This document shows positions 43,128 to 50,899 of a DNA stretch of 64,000 nucleotides, one piece after another. The position numbers and the translations under genes are program-made. A model generated the notes under the pieces. It did no database searches and had not been told where the DNA came from. It saw only the letters and a list, made by a program, of their open reading frames with translations. Source of the DNA: Natronorubrum halophilum (lineage in GTDB: Archaea; Halobacteriota; Halobacteria; Halobacteriales; Natrialbaceae); the NCBI RefSeq assembly GCF_003670115.1, contig NZ_QQTY01000002.1:930001-994000 (forward strand), read 5' to 3'. The first letter of the stretch is position 1. Every line of letters starts with the position of its first letter.

Positions 43128-43169
43128 TTTACCGGTGATCGCTAGCCCGATCGAGCGACCACCGGTAAA
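43128..43169. terminator. Long hairpin after the MFS gene
   Basis: TTTACCGGTG/CACCGGTAAA perfect ten-base arms enclose a one-base mismatch and TCGCT/AGCGA, with a ten-base loop. The hairpin starts 18 bases after the MFS stop and is almost symmetrical, so it could end transcription from either side or bind a dimeric protein. It is the longest near-perfect inverted repeat I found in the window. Confidence 0.5.
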
Positions 43170-43264
43170 ACGTTACAACGATCCGTATGACGGCGGCCGT
43201 CCTCCTCGAGTCTCGAGCGCGCCCCTCGTAATCCCCTTATAGCTCCGACCGTCTATCCCCGTTC

Positions 43265-44443
43265 ATGCACCCGCCAGGAGCTGATACCGTCCTCCTCCGT
43301 CACGGGGACGTCAATACCAAGAGCAACACCGTCAAGCGGTACATGGAGGGGATCCTCGTGGAGAATATCGAGGCGCTCCTCGCGGACCGCTCGGTTCCCG
43401 GCGAGGTCGAACGCCGCTGGAATCGACCGCTGATTCACACCTCCGAAGCGGCTATCGAGGAGGCGACTGCGGCTGCGACGGACGCCTTCGGCGTCGTCTC
43501 CGCGAGTCCCGCCCTGATCGTCAGCACCGAGAAGGAACGAATTCTCGAGGCGCTCGTCGAGACCGCCCGCGAGCACTACGACGGCGGCACGTTCGCGGTC
43601 GACGCCCGTCGGGCGGACAAAACGCTCGCCTACGACAGCGAGGACCTGGCTCGCGAGGCCGGAACCGCCATCTGGGAGGCCGTCGAGGACGCGTTCGATC
43701 CCGAGGTCGATCTCGACGACCCCGATATCACCTTCGGCGTCGAGGTTCGCGAGGATCTCGCGTTCGTCTACCTCGAGTCCATCCCGGGTCCGGGCGGTCT
43801 GCCGCTCGGTGCGCAGGACCCGGTCATCGCGCTGATCAGCGGCGGGATCGACTCGCCGGTCGCGGCCTACGAGATGATGACGCGCGGAAGCCCGGTTGTT
43901 CCGGCTTACGTCGATCTCGGTGCCTACGGCGGTATCGATCACGAGGCGCGCGCGATGGAGACGGTTCGAACCCTCTCGCGGTACGCGCCGAACTTCGACA
44001 TGCAGGTGTACAAGATCCCCGGCGGCGAAACCGTCGACGTGCTCGTCGAGGAGATGGAACAGGGCCGGATGCTCTCGCTGCGGCGATTCTTCTACCGCGC
44101 CGGCGAGATACTGGCCGAGCGCGTCGATGCCAACGGGATCGTCACCGGCGAAGCGATCGGCCAGAAGTCGAGCCAGACCGTCCGGAACCTCGGGGTCACC
44201 AGCCGCGCCGCTCGCCTGCCGATTCACCGGCCGCTGCTCACCTGGGACAAAAAGGATATCGTCGCCGAGGCCCGCGAGATCGATACCTACACCGATTCGA
44301 CGATCAACGCCGGCTGCAACCGCGTGGCTCCTGATCGGGTCGAAACGAACGCTCGACTCGAGCCCCTGCTCGCGGCCGAGCCCGACGACCTGCTCGAGCG
44401 CGCCGAAGCGGCCGCGAAGAACGCGGAACTGGTCGACCCCTGA
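43265..44443 (+). CDS. thiI: tRNA 4-thiouridine synthase ThiI, archaeal
   Basis: ThiI adds sulfur to uridine 8 of tRNA, and in some organisms feeds thiamine synthesis. The 392-residue protein has a ferredoxin-like/THUMP N-part (VLLRHGDVNTKSNTVKRYMEGILVENI ... VEVREDLAFVYLE) and an adenylating PP-loop domain with SGGIDSPVAAYEMM (Ser192-Ser197) and GEAIGQKSSQTVRNL. The bacterial rhodanese domain is absent, as usual in archaea. The single Cys in INAGCNR could carry persulfide. A CTTATAG box about 27 bases before the ATG suggests a leaderless message. Confidence 0.95.
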   Translation: MHPPGADTVLLRHGDVNTKSNTVKRYMEGILVENIEALLADRSVPGEVERRWNRPLIHTSEAAIEEATAAATDAFGVVSASPALIVSTEKERILEALVETAREHYDGGTFAVDARRADKTLAYDSEDLAREAGTAIWEAVEDAFDPEVDLDDPDITFGVEVREDLAFVYLESIPGPGGLPLGAQDPVIALISGGIDSPVAAYEMMTRGSPVVPAYVDLGAYGGIDHEARAMETVRTLSRYAPNFDMQVYKIPGGETVDVLVEEMEQGRMLSLRRFFYRAGEILAERVDANGIVTGEAIGQKSSQTVRNLGVTSRAARLPIHRPLLTWDKKDIVAEAREIDTYTDSTINAGCNRVAPDRVETNARLEPLLAAEPDDLLERAEAAAKNAELVDP

Positions 44444-44482
44444 TCGTAACCCACATTACACCGACGCACCGACCACAGACTA

Positions 44483-45139
44483 GTGACCCGCGTCTGCCTC
44501 ATCGGGAAGCCTGACTGTAACCTCCAGTACGAACTCCTCTCCCGGGAGACGTCCCGCGAGGCCCTCGCGACGTACGACCTCGAGCGCCCGTTCGAGAACT
44601 CGCTTTCGCTCCACACGGTCAGCGTCGGCGCTGCCGTCTCGCTGCTGAACGACCTGAACTGGTACCTGACGCGATTCGTCGACGAGGCGCTCGTCCAGGA
44701 GCCGAGCGTCAGCGAGGACGAGTGGCTCTCGCGCTCGCTCGCTCGAGCGCTCCGCAACGGGTCCGTCGAACCGGACGAGACCGCCGAGTTCTGCAAGATC
44801 TACGGCCTCGAGCGGGTCGGTGCGGATTCGGCCGACAGTGAACAGTCGAACACAAACACGAACGAAAACGCGAACGGGCCCGGAAACGAGGGACGCGTGA
44901 ACGAGCCCGGTTCGGCGACACCGCCGAGTCGGCCGGACGGCTCGGGACGTGTGACCGACTCGAGCGGTGCGGACGGGTCGGACGACGGAACCGAGTCGGG
45001 GCGTAACGCCGAGACGACCGTGCGACTCGTCGAACCGCTGTACGTCCGCCGGACCGACGGTGATCTCCCCGGCTACGATCTCAGGGACGTCGAGGAAACG
45101 CTCGTCGTTCGACTCACGGAAGCCGAACACTCTCCCTGA
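44483..45139 (+). CDS. DUF5804-family haloarchaeal protein
   Basis: A 218-residue protein with a GTG start, 40 bases after thiI and probably in its operon. The N-terminal VCLIGKPDCNLQYELLSRETSREALATYDLERPFENSL and the C-terminal VRLVEPLYVRRTDGDLPGYDLRDVEETLVVRL match the haloarchaeal DUF5804 family. Here the family core is split by an inserted Asn/Gly/Ser/Pro-rich disordered segment of about 65 residues (near 115-180), longer than I would expect. Function is unknown. Confidence 0.75.
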   Translation: MTRVCLIGKPDCNLQYELLSRETSREALATYDLERPFENSLSLHTVSVGAAVSLLNDLNWYLTRFVDEALVQEPSVSEDEWLSRSLARALRNGSVEPDETAEFCKIYGLERVGADSADSEQSNTNTNENANGPGNEGRVNEPGSATPPSRPDGSGRVTDSSGADGSDDGTESGRNAETTVRLVEPLYVRRTDGDLPGYDLRDVEETLVVRLTEAEHSP

Positions 45140-45157
45140 GAGGTCCCGAGGGCGCTT

Positions 45158-45826
45158 TCAGCTCTCGTCGTTCTGGTTGGCGTCGGACGCCGATTCGCTC
45201 TCGCTATCGGCGGCCACTCCCACGCTGTGTTCCTGTCCATCGCTGTCAACGATCGTCACGGACGCGCTGGTCACCGGCTCGCTCTCGAACGTGGCCCGCA
45301 CGAGCTGGCCGACGGTGATTACCTGCGTTCCGCCCACACTATCTGACTCCGCCGACGTCTCGCGTACTGCCGCTTCGACGACGAGCTGTGGATCGCTGTC
45401 GTCCTCCTGTTCGACGGTCACAGTCTCGAGATCTAGCTCGTAATCGAGGCGCGGCGCTTCGGCCTCGAGTGCGAACAGGGCGCTTTCCTCGAACAACGTT
45501 TCGTCGACGAACTCGGCCAGCGTCTCGTCGTCGAATTCGCGGTCGTCGAGCCAGCTTTCGGTGCGGTCGGCGCTCACGAAGAGCGTTACGTCCGGCTCTT
45601 CCAGAACGCCGGAATGGCTGAACGAGACGGTCTCGGGCGTTTCGTCCGTCTCGTCGGTCGTGCTCTCGGGATCGCTATCGTCGTCATCGGAACCGTCTGC
45701 TCCGAGATCGCCGTCGTCGTCCTCGTTGTCGCCGTCATCCGCACCGGTTTCGTCGAGACAGCCGGCGCTCAGAGCGAGCAGTCCGGCGGTACCATACAGG
45801 ATCGTTCGTCTGGAGGGGTCGCTCAT
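45158..45826 (-). CDS. Acidic Tat lipoprotein, unknown function
   Basis: A 222-residue protein with signal MSDPSRRTILYGTAGLLALSAGC: twin arginines, hydrophobic stretch and lipobox cysteine at 23. A roughly 45-residue Asp/Glu/Thr linker follows, then a compact domain (about 65-195) with beta and helix character. It is convergent with the DUF5804 gene. The ATG at the signal start is used; seven extra codons upstream have no support. Confidence 0.72.
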   Translation of the reverse strand: MSDPSRRTILYGTAGLLALSAGCLDETGADDGDNEDDDGDLGADGSDDDDSDPESTTDETDETPETVSFSHSGVLEEPDVTLFVSADRTESWLDDREFDDETLAEFVDETLFEESALFALEAEAPRLDYELDLETVTVEQEDDSDPQLVVEAAVRETSAESDSVGGTQVITVGQLVRATFESEPVTSASVTIVDSDGQEHSVGVAADSESESASDANQNDES

Positions 45827-45972
45827 CACGCGACACAAACACGACACTGGATAAAGATCGTTGCCAAGCTAAAAGAACGATTTTCCCCACCGAAACAATT
45901 GAAACGGCGTCCGTCCATCACGCAGCCGTCGTGTGATCAGGCGCGCAGTGCGGTCGGTGGCTCCGATAGCCG

Positions 45973-46950
45973 TCAATCGAACAGCCCCGTCGAGAGGTAC
46001 CGTTCGCCGCTGTCCCAGAAGACGGTGACCACGAGCGGACAGTCGTCGACCGTCTCTCCGCCGTCCGGTTCGGGCGTCGCTATCGGTTCGTCGAACGCGC
46101 CGGGGACCTCCGGGCACTCGAGCGTCGGTTCCGCGATTTCGGTGGCGATCCGCTGTGAGACCAGGCTCGTCGCGCCGCTCGATTGGCCCACGAGGACGCC
46201 CTCCTCGCGGGCGAGACGACGACACTCGTCCTCGGCGTCCTCGAGCGTCACCGTTTCGACGCGGTCGATCAGGTCCAGATCCAGGTTGTCGCTGACGAAG
46301 CCGGGACCCATCCCCTGGAACTCGTCGGTTCCGGATTCGCCGGTCGAGAGGACGGCGTTTCGCGCCGGCTCGACGGCGATGACGTCCATCTCCGGAAACT
46401 CCTCGCGGAGTCGGCGGCCGGTTCCCGAGATCGTGCCGCCGGTTCCGACCCCGGCGACGAAGGCGTCGATCTCGCGGTCGCCGACCTGTTCGAGGATCTC
46501 CGGCCCGGTCGTTCGGTAGTGCGCCTCGGGGTTGGCCGGATTCTCGAACTGGCCCAGTTGGATCGCCCCCGCGTCCTCGAGTTCGTCGGCGCGGGCGCGG
46601 GCGGTCTCCATGTCGCCGTCGACCAACTCGAGTTCCGCGCCGTAGGCCGCCATGATCCGACGGCGTTCCTCGGACTTGTCCGAGGGCATGACGATGGTCA
46701 GGTCGTAGTCTCGGGCCGCACAGACCAGCGAGAGACCGATACCGGTGTTTCCGCTGGTCGGTTCGACGAGCCAGTCGCCGGGTTCGATCGCGCCCTCGCG
46801 TTCGGCTGCGCGGATCATCTGGAGGGCCGGCCGGTCCTTGGCCGAGCCGCCGGGATTGAAGGATTCGACCTTTGCGGCGACGGTCGCGCCCTCCGGCGAG
46901 TCGACCTGGACGAGCGGCGAGCCGATCGTGTCCAGGATGCTCCCTTTCAT
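45973..46950 (-). CDS. cysK: Cysteine synthase (O-acetylserine sulfhydrylase-type)
   Basis: A PLP-dependent beta-replacement enzyme of 325 residues that makes cysteine from O-acetylserine or phosphoserine and sulfide. SFNPGGSAKDRPA contains the PLP lysine (Lys38), TSGNTGIGLSL binds substrate and GVGTGGTISGTGR binds the PLP phosphate. The ATG before KGSILDTIG is chosen over the TTG two codons upstream. A roughly 45-residue C-terminal extension (PEVPGAFDEPIATPEP...) follows the core. Cystathionine beta-synthase-like function is an alternative. Confidence 0.9.
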   Translation of the reverse strand: MKGSILDTIGSPLVQVDSPEGATVAAKVESFNPGGSAKDRPALQMIRAAEREGAIEPGDWLVEPTSGNTGIGLSLVCAARDYDLTIVMPSDKSEERRRIMAAYGAELELVDGDMETARARADELEDAGAIQLGQFENPANPEAHYRTTGPEILEQVGDREIDAFVAGVGTGGTISGTGRRLREEFPEMDVIAVEPARNAVLSTGESGTDEFQGMGPGFVSDNLDLDLIDRVETVTLEDAEDECRRLAREEGVLVGQSSGATSLVSQRIATEIAEPTLECPEVPGAFDEPIATPEPDGGETVDDCPLVVTVFWDSGERYLSTGLFD

Positions 46951-47061
46951 TGACAACCCCTAGTGAGTCGAGCCATATACTGTTTGTTGTACCGAGTGAT
47001 ACGAATCCGCCGGTGTGTAAGTTCGTTCACCGACGTACCGTAATCGGCGTTAAATCGGTAG

Positions 47062-48114
47062 TTACGACGGAACAGTCGGCGTCCGCTTGCCAGCCTCGAT
47101 GCGACGTTCGGCGTACGCGTCGGCGGCTTCGAGCACCGTCGTGTCCCGTTCGTCGGCAAGTTCGATCATCTCGAGCAGCCGGTCACCGACCGCGGCCGCC
47201 TCCTCGAAGGCTTCCGCCCGCGTGCCGCCGAGGTACTCCTTTGCGACCGTGATCAGACCGGCACCATTGATCACGTAGTCCGGAGCGTACAGGACGTCCC
47301 GCTCGCGGAGGGCGGCCGCGTGTCGACGGTCGGCGAGGACGTTGTTCGCCCCGCCCGCGACGATATCGCAGTCGAGTTGTGGAATCGTGTCGTCGTTGAT
47401 CAGCCCGCCGACGGCACAGGGTGCGAAGGCGTCGCAGGATTGGCTGTAGACCGCATCCGGTCGGACGGTTTCGACGTCGTACTCCTCAGCGAACGCATCG
47501 ACAGCATCCCGGTCGACGTCGGAGACCGTCACCGAGGCCCCGTCGGCGAGCAGTTCTTCGGCGAGCGATCGGCCGACCTTGCCGAGCCCCTGAATCACGA
47601 CGTCGCGACCGTCCATCGACGGCGCTCCGTAAACGGACTCCGCACAGGCCCGAATCCCGTGAAAGACGCCGTGGGCTGTGATCGGTGACGGATCGCCCAG
47701 CCCGCCGCTCGTACCGACGACGTGGTCGGTTTCTCGAGCGATGACGTCCATATCCTCGACGCCGGAGTTGACGTCGACCGACGTGATGTACCGGCCCGCG
47801 AGACAGTCGACGGCCCGGCCGTACGCCTCGAACAGCGCTTCGCGTTTGATCTCGTCGGGATCACCGAGGACGACCGCTTTTCCGCCGCCCAGCGGGAGGT
47901 CGGCCGCTGCCGCCTTGTACGTCATGGCGTGGGAGAGTCGCAGGACGTCCTCGAGCGCGTCGTCCTCCGAGTCGTAATCCAGAATCCGCGTTCCGCCGAG
48001 GGACGGTCCGAGCGTCGTATCGTGGATCGCGACGATCGCCCGCAGCCCGGTTTCGGGGTCCGTGAAGTACGATACCTGCTCGTGATCCGAGTGAGCGGTC
48101 GAGTCGAATACCAT
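47062..48114 (-). CDS. Leucine dehydrogenase-like Glu/Leu/Phe/Val dehydrogenase
   Basis: A 350-residue oxidative deaminase, most like leucine or valine/phenylalanine dehydrogenases: GLRAIVAIHDTTLGPSLGGTRI, SHAMTYKAAAADLPLGGGKAVVLGDP (catalytic Lys), DVNSGVEDMDVIARETDHVVG and a Rossmann motif IQGLGKVGRSLAEEL. Its substrate is a branched or aromatic amino acid, not glutamate. Third-position bias is normal. The start is close to a TA-rich stretch, consistent with a leaderless message. Confidence 0.88.
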   Translation of the reverse strand: MVFDSTAHSDHEQVSYFTDPETGLRAIVAIHDTTLGPSLGGTRILDYDSEDDALEDVLRLSHAMTYKAAAADLPLGGGKAVVLGDPDEIKREALFEAYGRAVDCLAGRYITSVDVNSGVEDMDVIARETDHVVGTSGGLGDPSPITAHGVFHGIRACAESVYGAPSMDGRDVVIQGLGKVGRSLAEELLADGASVTVSDVDRDAVDAFAEEYDVETVRPDAVYSQSCDAFAPCAVGGLINDDTIPQLDCDIVAGGANNVLADRRHAAALRERDVLYAPDYVINGAGLITVAKEYLGGTRAEAFEEAAAVGDRLLEMIELADERDTTVLEAADAYAERRIEAGKRTPTVPS

Positions 48115-48301
48115 AGTTATAGTAGTTGTGGTTAGTGTGAAAATTGCTTCGGAGACGCGATCGAGTCGTCATCGCCTTTCATCGCCGGACAGCCGTCCAA
48201 ACCGTGTTCGAGGACGGCCGGTTTTAGTACTAAACGATCACTGCGGCTCGAGCGAACGTACTGCCAGAAACATCGCGGTTAAGCCCCCGGGTCCGCTATC
48301 C

Positions 48302-48679
48302 ATGAATATGAGTCTCGAGACCATGCAGCCAAACCCGACGTGGGACGCCGCCTCCTACGAGGACGCCGTCAACACGCTCGAAGCGCACAACGACGAGGTC
48401 GTCTACACGGTCTGGGCTGGTGACTGGTGTAAGGACTGTCGAAAACTGCTACCGGACTTCGGGGCCGCACTCGAGGCGGCGGCCGTTTCCGACGACCGGA
48501 TCAACGAAATCGCCCTCGATCAGGACAAACAGGGGCCCATGGTCGAGGAGTACGACATCGAGTACATCCCGACGATCGTGGTCGAGAACGACGACGGCGA
48601 GGAACTAACGCGGTTCGTCGAATCGGAAGACCTTCCACCGGCGATTTGGCTGGCAGCAGAACTCGACGAACGCCTGTAG
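48302..48679 (+). CDS. Thioredoxin-like protein
   Basis: A 125-residue single thioredoxin domain. The active site is AGDWCKDCRK (Cys43, Cys46), and the cis-proline loop reads YIPTIVV. The Trp-Cys-Lys-Asp-Cys form differs from the standard WCGPC and probably makes it a weaker reductant or a specialised reductase. No signal peptide, so cytoplasmic. Start ATG before NMSLETMQ; another ATG two codons later is possible. Confidence 0.88.
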   Translation: MNMSLETMQPNPTWDAASYEDAVNTLEAHNDEVVYTVWAGDWCKDCRKLLPDFGAALEAAAVSDDRINEIALDQDKQGPMVEEYDIEYIPTIVVENDDGEELTRFVESEDLPPAIWLAAELDERL

Positions 48680-48777
48680 TCAGACGACGGTGGACGCGTT
48701 CCACGCGACTTCAGGCGTGCTGTCCGTCCGCGCTACCGGCGTCGCCGGGGAGTCGGAATCGCCGTCGACGGTCGGGC

Positions 48778-49587
48778 TCAGGATTTCAGTTGTTCGATAC
48801 GATCGGCGAACGCCGGATAGATGGACACGAGTTCGTCGTAAATCCGTTCGTTCGTCACGTCGATCCTCTTCGCAACGGTGCTCAATCGCTCGAGCGGCGG
48901 TTCGTGGTCGTGCGTCCACCACACCGGATGCGTCAATAGCTGGAACGTGTCGACATCCGACGCCGTGGATACCGTTCTGATCGGCGATCCCTCACGCCAT
49001 CGGCCCCGGGAGTCTGAGATGTAGGATGACAACAGCTCCGAACTGTACGCGTTGACCATTCCCGCAACGGTCGGTGGGCCGCCGAGCAACCGCTCCGTCG
49101 GCTGGTGAAACGAGAGCGATTCGATCGGACCGACGCCGATCGACTCGAGCCGGTTTCGCGCCGCTTCGATCTGCGTTCGCTCTTCTGGTAAGAGTCCGCT
49201 ACCGACGGAGTTCGTACCGTTCCGGCTATCTGACGGCTCTGAATCCAGGTCACAGTGGAGACCGATTTCGTGGCCGAAGTCCTGGATCGTGATGAGGCTG
49301 TCCCGTTTCGCTTCGAGATCGTACAGCGACGTCTCCGGCAGGATCATGTACGTCGAACTGATTCCGAGCTGGTACTCGACCTGCGCCATCGTGACCGCTT
49401 CGTCGAGACAGACGTCGACGTCGTGGCGTACGAACGCTATCGGCTCGTTCGACGAGCGGCAGTCCGGGTACTCCGAGAGCGTCCGAACCTCGAAGCGAGA
49501 CTGGAGCGAACGGAGGAGCGTTCGATAGAAGTCGTAGCTGAAGTCTCCGCTCCACCCGTTCGACTGAACTCGATCCATTCCGCTCAT
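48778..49587 (-). CDS. Polysaccharide deacetylase-like (NodB-fold) protein
   Basis: A 269-residue protein with the motif FVRHDVDVCLDEAVTMAQVEYQLGISSTYMIL and the distal GHEIGLHCDL, the metal and substrate loops of polysaccharide-deacetylase-like proteins found in haloarchaeal surface-glycan clusters. The third motif region includes LSFHQPTE. Its ATG overlaps the stop of the WbqC gene (ATGA), so the two are coupled. Extracellular glycan or N-acetyl sugar modification is a fair guess, but no signal peptide is present. Confidence 0.82.
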   Translation of the reverse strand: MSGMDRVQSNGWSGDFSYDFYRTLLRSLQSRFEVRTLSEYPDCRSSNEPIAFVRHDVDVCLDEAVTMAQVEYQLGISSTYMILPETSLYDLEAKRDSLITIQDFGHEIGLHCDLDSEPSDSRNGTNSVGSGLLPEERTQIEAARNRLESIGVGPIESLSFHQPTERLLGGPPTVAGMVNAYSSELLSSYISDSRGRWREGSPIRTVSTASDVDTFQLLTHPVWWTHDHEPPLERLSTVAKRIDVTNERIYDELVSIYPAFADRIEQLKS

Positions 49588-50399
49588 GGGTCGTCGATCG
49601 CGTGAATCAGTTCGTTCGTCCCGTCCCAACCGACGTTCATGAGCACGTCGACGATGGACAACTGCGGAACGAACTCACCGAATCGTTGTTCGTACTGCGG
49701 ATGGTCTATCGACTGATACTCGAGCGTGACGTCCGCCGCCTCGAACCGCGTTGGACTGAGATAGGAGCGGGCGCCAGTCCCGGAGAGATACCGGTCGGCA
49801 TCGAGTTCGTCACAGAGACGGACGATCCGTTCCGTTTTCGTCGCGTCGACGTCGAGGTTCGACGAGCGGACGAACTGGCACTCGAGCCCGATTCGATCGG
49901 TCAGTTCTCGAATCACGTGGACGTTTAGTTCACACAGCGAGGTCCACGAGCGTTCGAACACGGTCTCGAAGAAGTCCCCGACCTCGTCGAACGACGCCGC
50001 TTTGCCGTAGTTTTGTTGCAGACTCTTCCGGTGGACGTTACGCCAGTCCTCGTTTGCGATCTCGACGGTTTCGATCGGTCCGGTAGAGCCGTGAACGGGA
50101 ACGGTGAGCCACGTCCAGCCGTCCGGCGTCTTGATCTTGTTCCGGTTTATCCAGGAGTTGGCCGTGTACTCGACGTCGTCGAGAAAGACGAACGTATCAC
50201 TGTGGTGTATCTTGTGGAAGAAACCGATCCAGGGCAGATAGTTCGGCTGGTGGATCGCGACAGTGCGTTCGGCCTGTCGACCGGCATCCGCCGAATCGGT
50301 CCGTGACTGGGACGTGGCGATTTCGGACCCGGCCCGGGCCGTGGTTCGCTGTTCGGAATCGTCATCCCGCGCAGTCTCGTTCCCGGCTAGATCGCTCAC
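49584..50399 (-). CDS. WbqC-family protein
   Basis: A 271-residue protein whose core (from about residue 45) matches the WbqC family: VAIHQPNYLPWIGFFHKIHHSDTFVFLDDVEYTANSWINRNKIKTPDGWTWLTVPV ... RSLQQNYGKA ... ECQFVRSSNLDV ... YLSGTGARSYL. WbqC-type proteins occur in O-antigen and glycan clusters. The first 44 residues are a polar, disordered extension. GTG start. Its function is likely to be in sugar or aminosugar modification together with the coupled deacetylase-like gene. Confidence 0.85.
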   Translation of the reverse strand: MSDLAGNETARDDDSEQRTTARAGSEIATSQSRTDSADAGRQAERTVAIHQPNYLPWIGFFHKIHHSDTFVFLDDVEYTANSWINRNKIKTPDGWTWLTVPVHGSTGPIETVEIANEDWRNVHRKSLQQNYGKAASFDEVGDFFETVFERSWTSLCELNVHVIRELTDRIGLECQFVRSSNLDVDATKTERIVRLCDELDADRYLSGTGARSYLSPTRFEAADVTLEYQSIDHPQYEQRFGEFVPQLSIVDVLMNVGWDGTNELIHAIDDP

Positions 50400-50672
50400 G
50401 GCTGTTCACCCCCGTGTGATTCGCACGCGTATTTGAACGCCCGATACGTATCGCGAGTCCTCCCGTCGTTCACTGCCTCGTTCGGACTGTCTCCTGGTGA
50501 CGACATTCAGTGGGAGAGAAGTAACTAACGATCATTGTTAAGAACAGTAATACGATTCGTGTTTTTCTCTTTCCGCGGTCGCCGTCGGAGCGACAAAACG
50601 GGTTTCGACCCGGAGGTGTAACACCACTGTACCGATCCGGATTCACGCTCGAGAAGGGAGTTCCAAACGACC

Positions 50673-50840
50673 TCACGGATCGACTACCAGCCTATCCTTC
50701 GCCGATTCGAACGCCTCGAGGGCCCCGAGGTACTCGGTCAAGCGCCGGTGATCGATCGTTCGATACGCGGCCAGTAGTCGGTTATTACCCACGTCGACTG
50801 CGACCGTCGGTCGGGCAGAGACGGATACTCGAGCGGGCGG
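50673..50840 (-). pseudogene. C-terminal remnant of a lost gene
   Basis: A coding-like segment reads TVAVDVGNNRLLAAYRTIDHRRLTEYLGALEAFESAKDRLVVDP before a stop. G/C-ending codons dominate. No ATG, GTG or TTG lies at a suitable place between the neighbouring gene's end and this segment, except an in-frame GTG inside it (DVGNN). It may be the tail of a truncated gene. I do not recognise the family. Confidence 0.3.
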
Positions 50841-50899
50841 CGTCGACAGTGCTCGGGTGTGAACGATACCGCGGGGCCGACAGGGCCCAGGAAGCGAGG

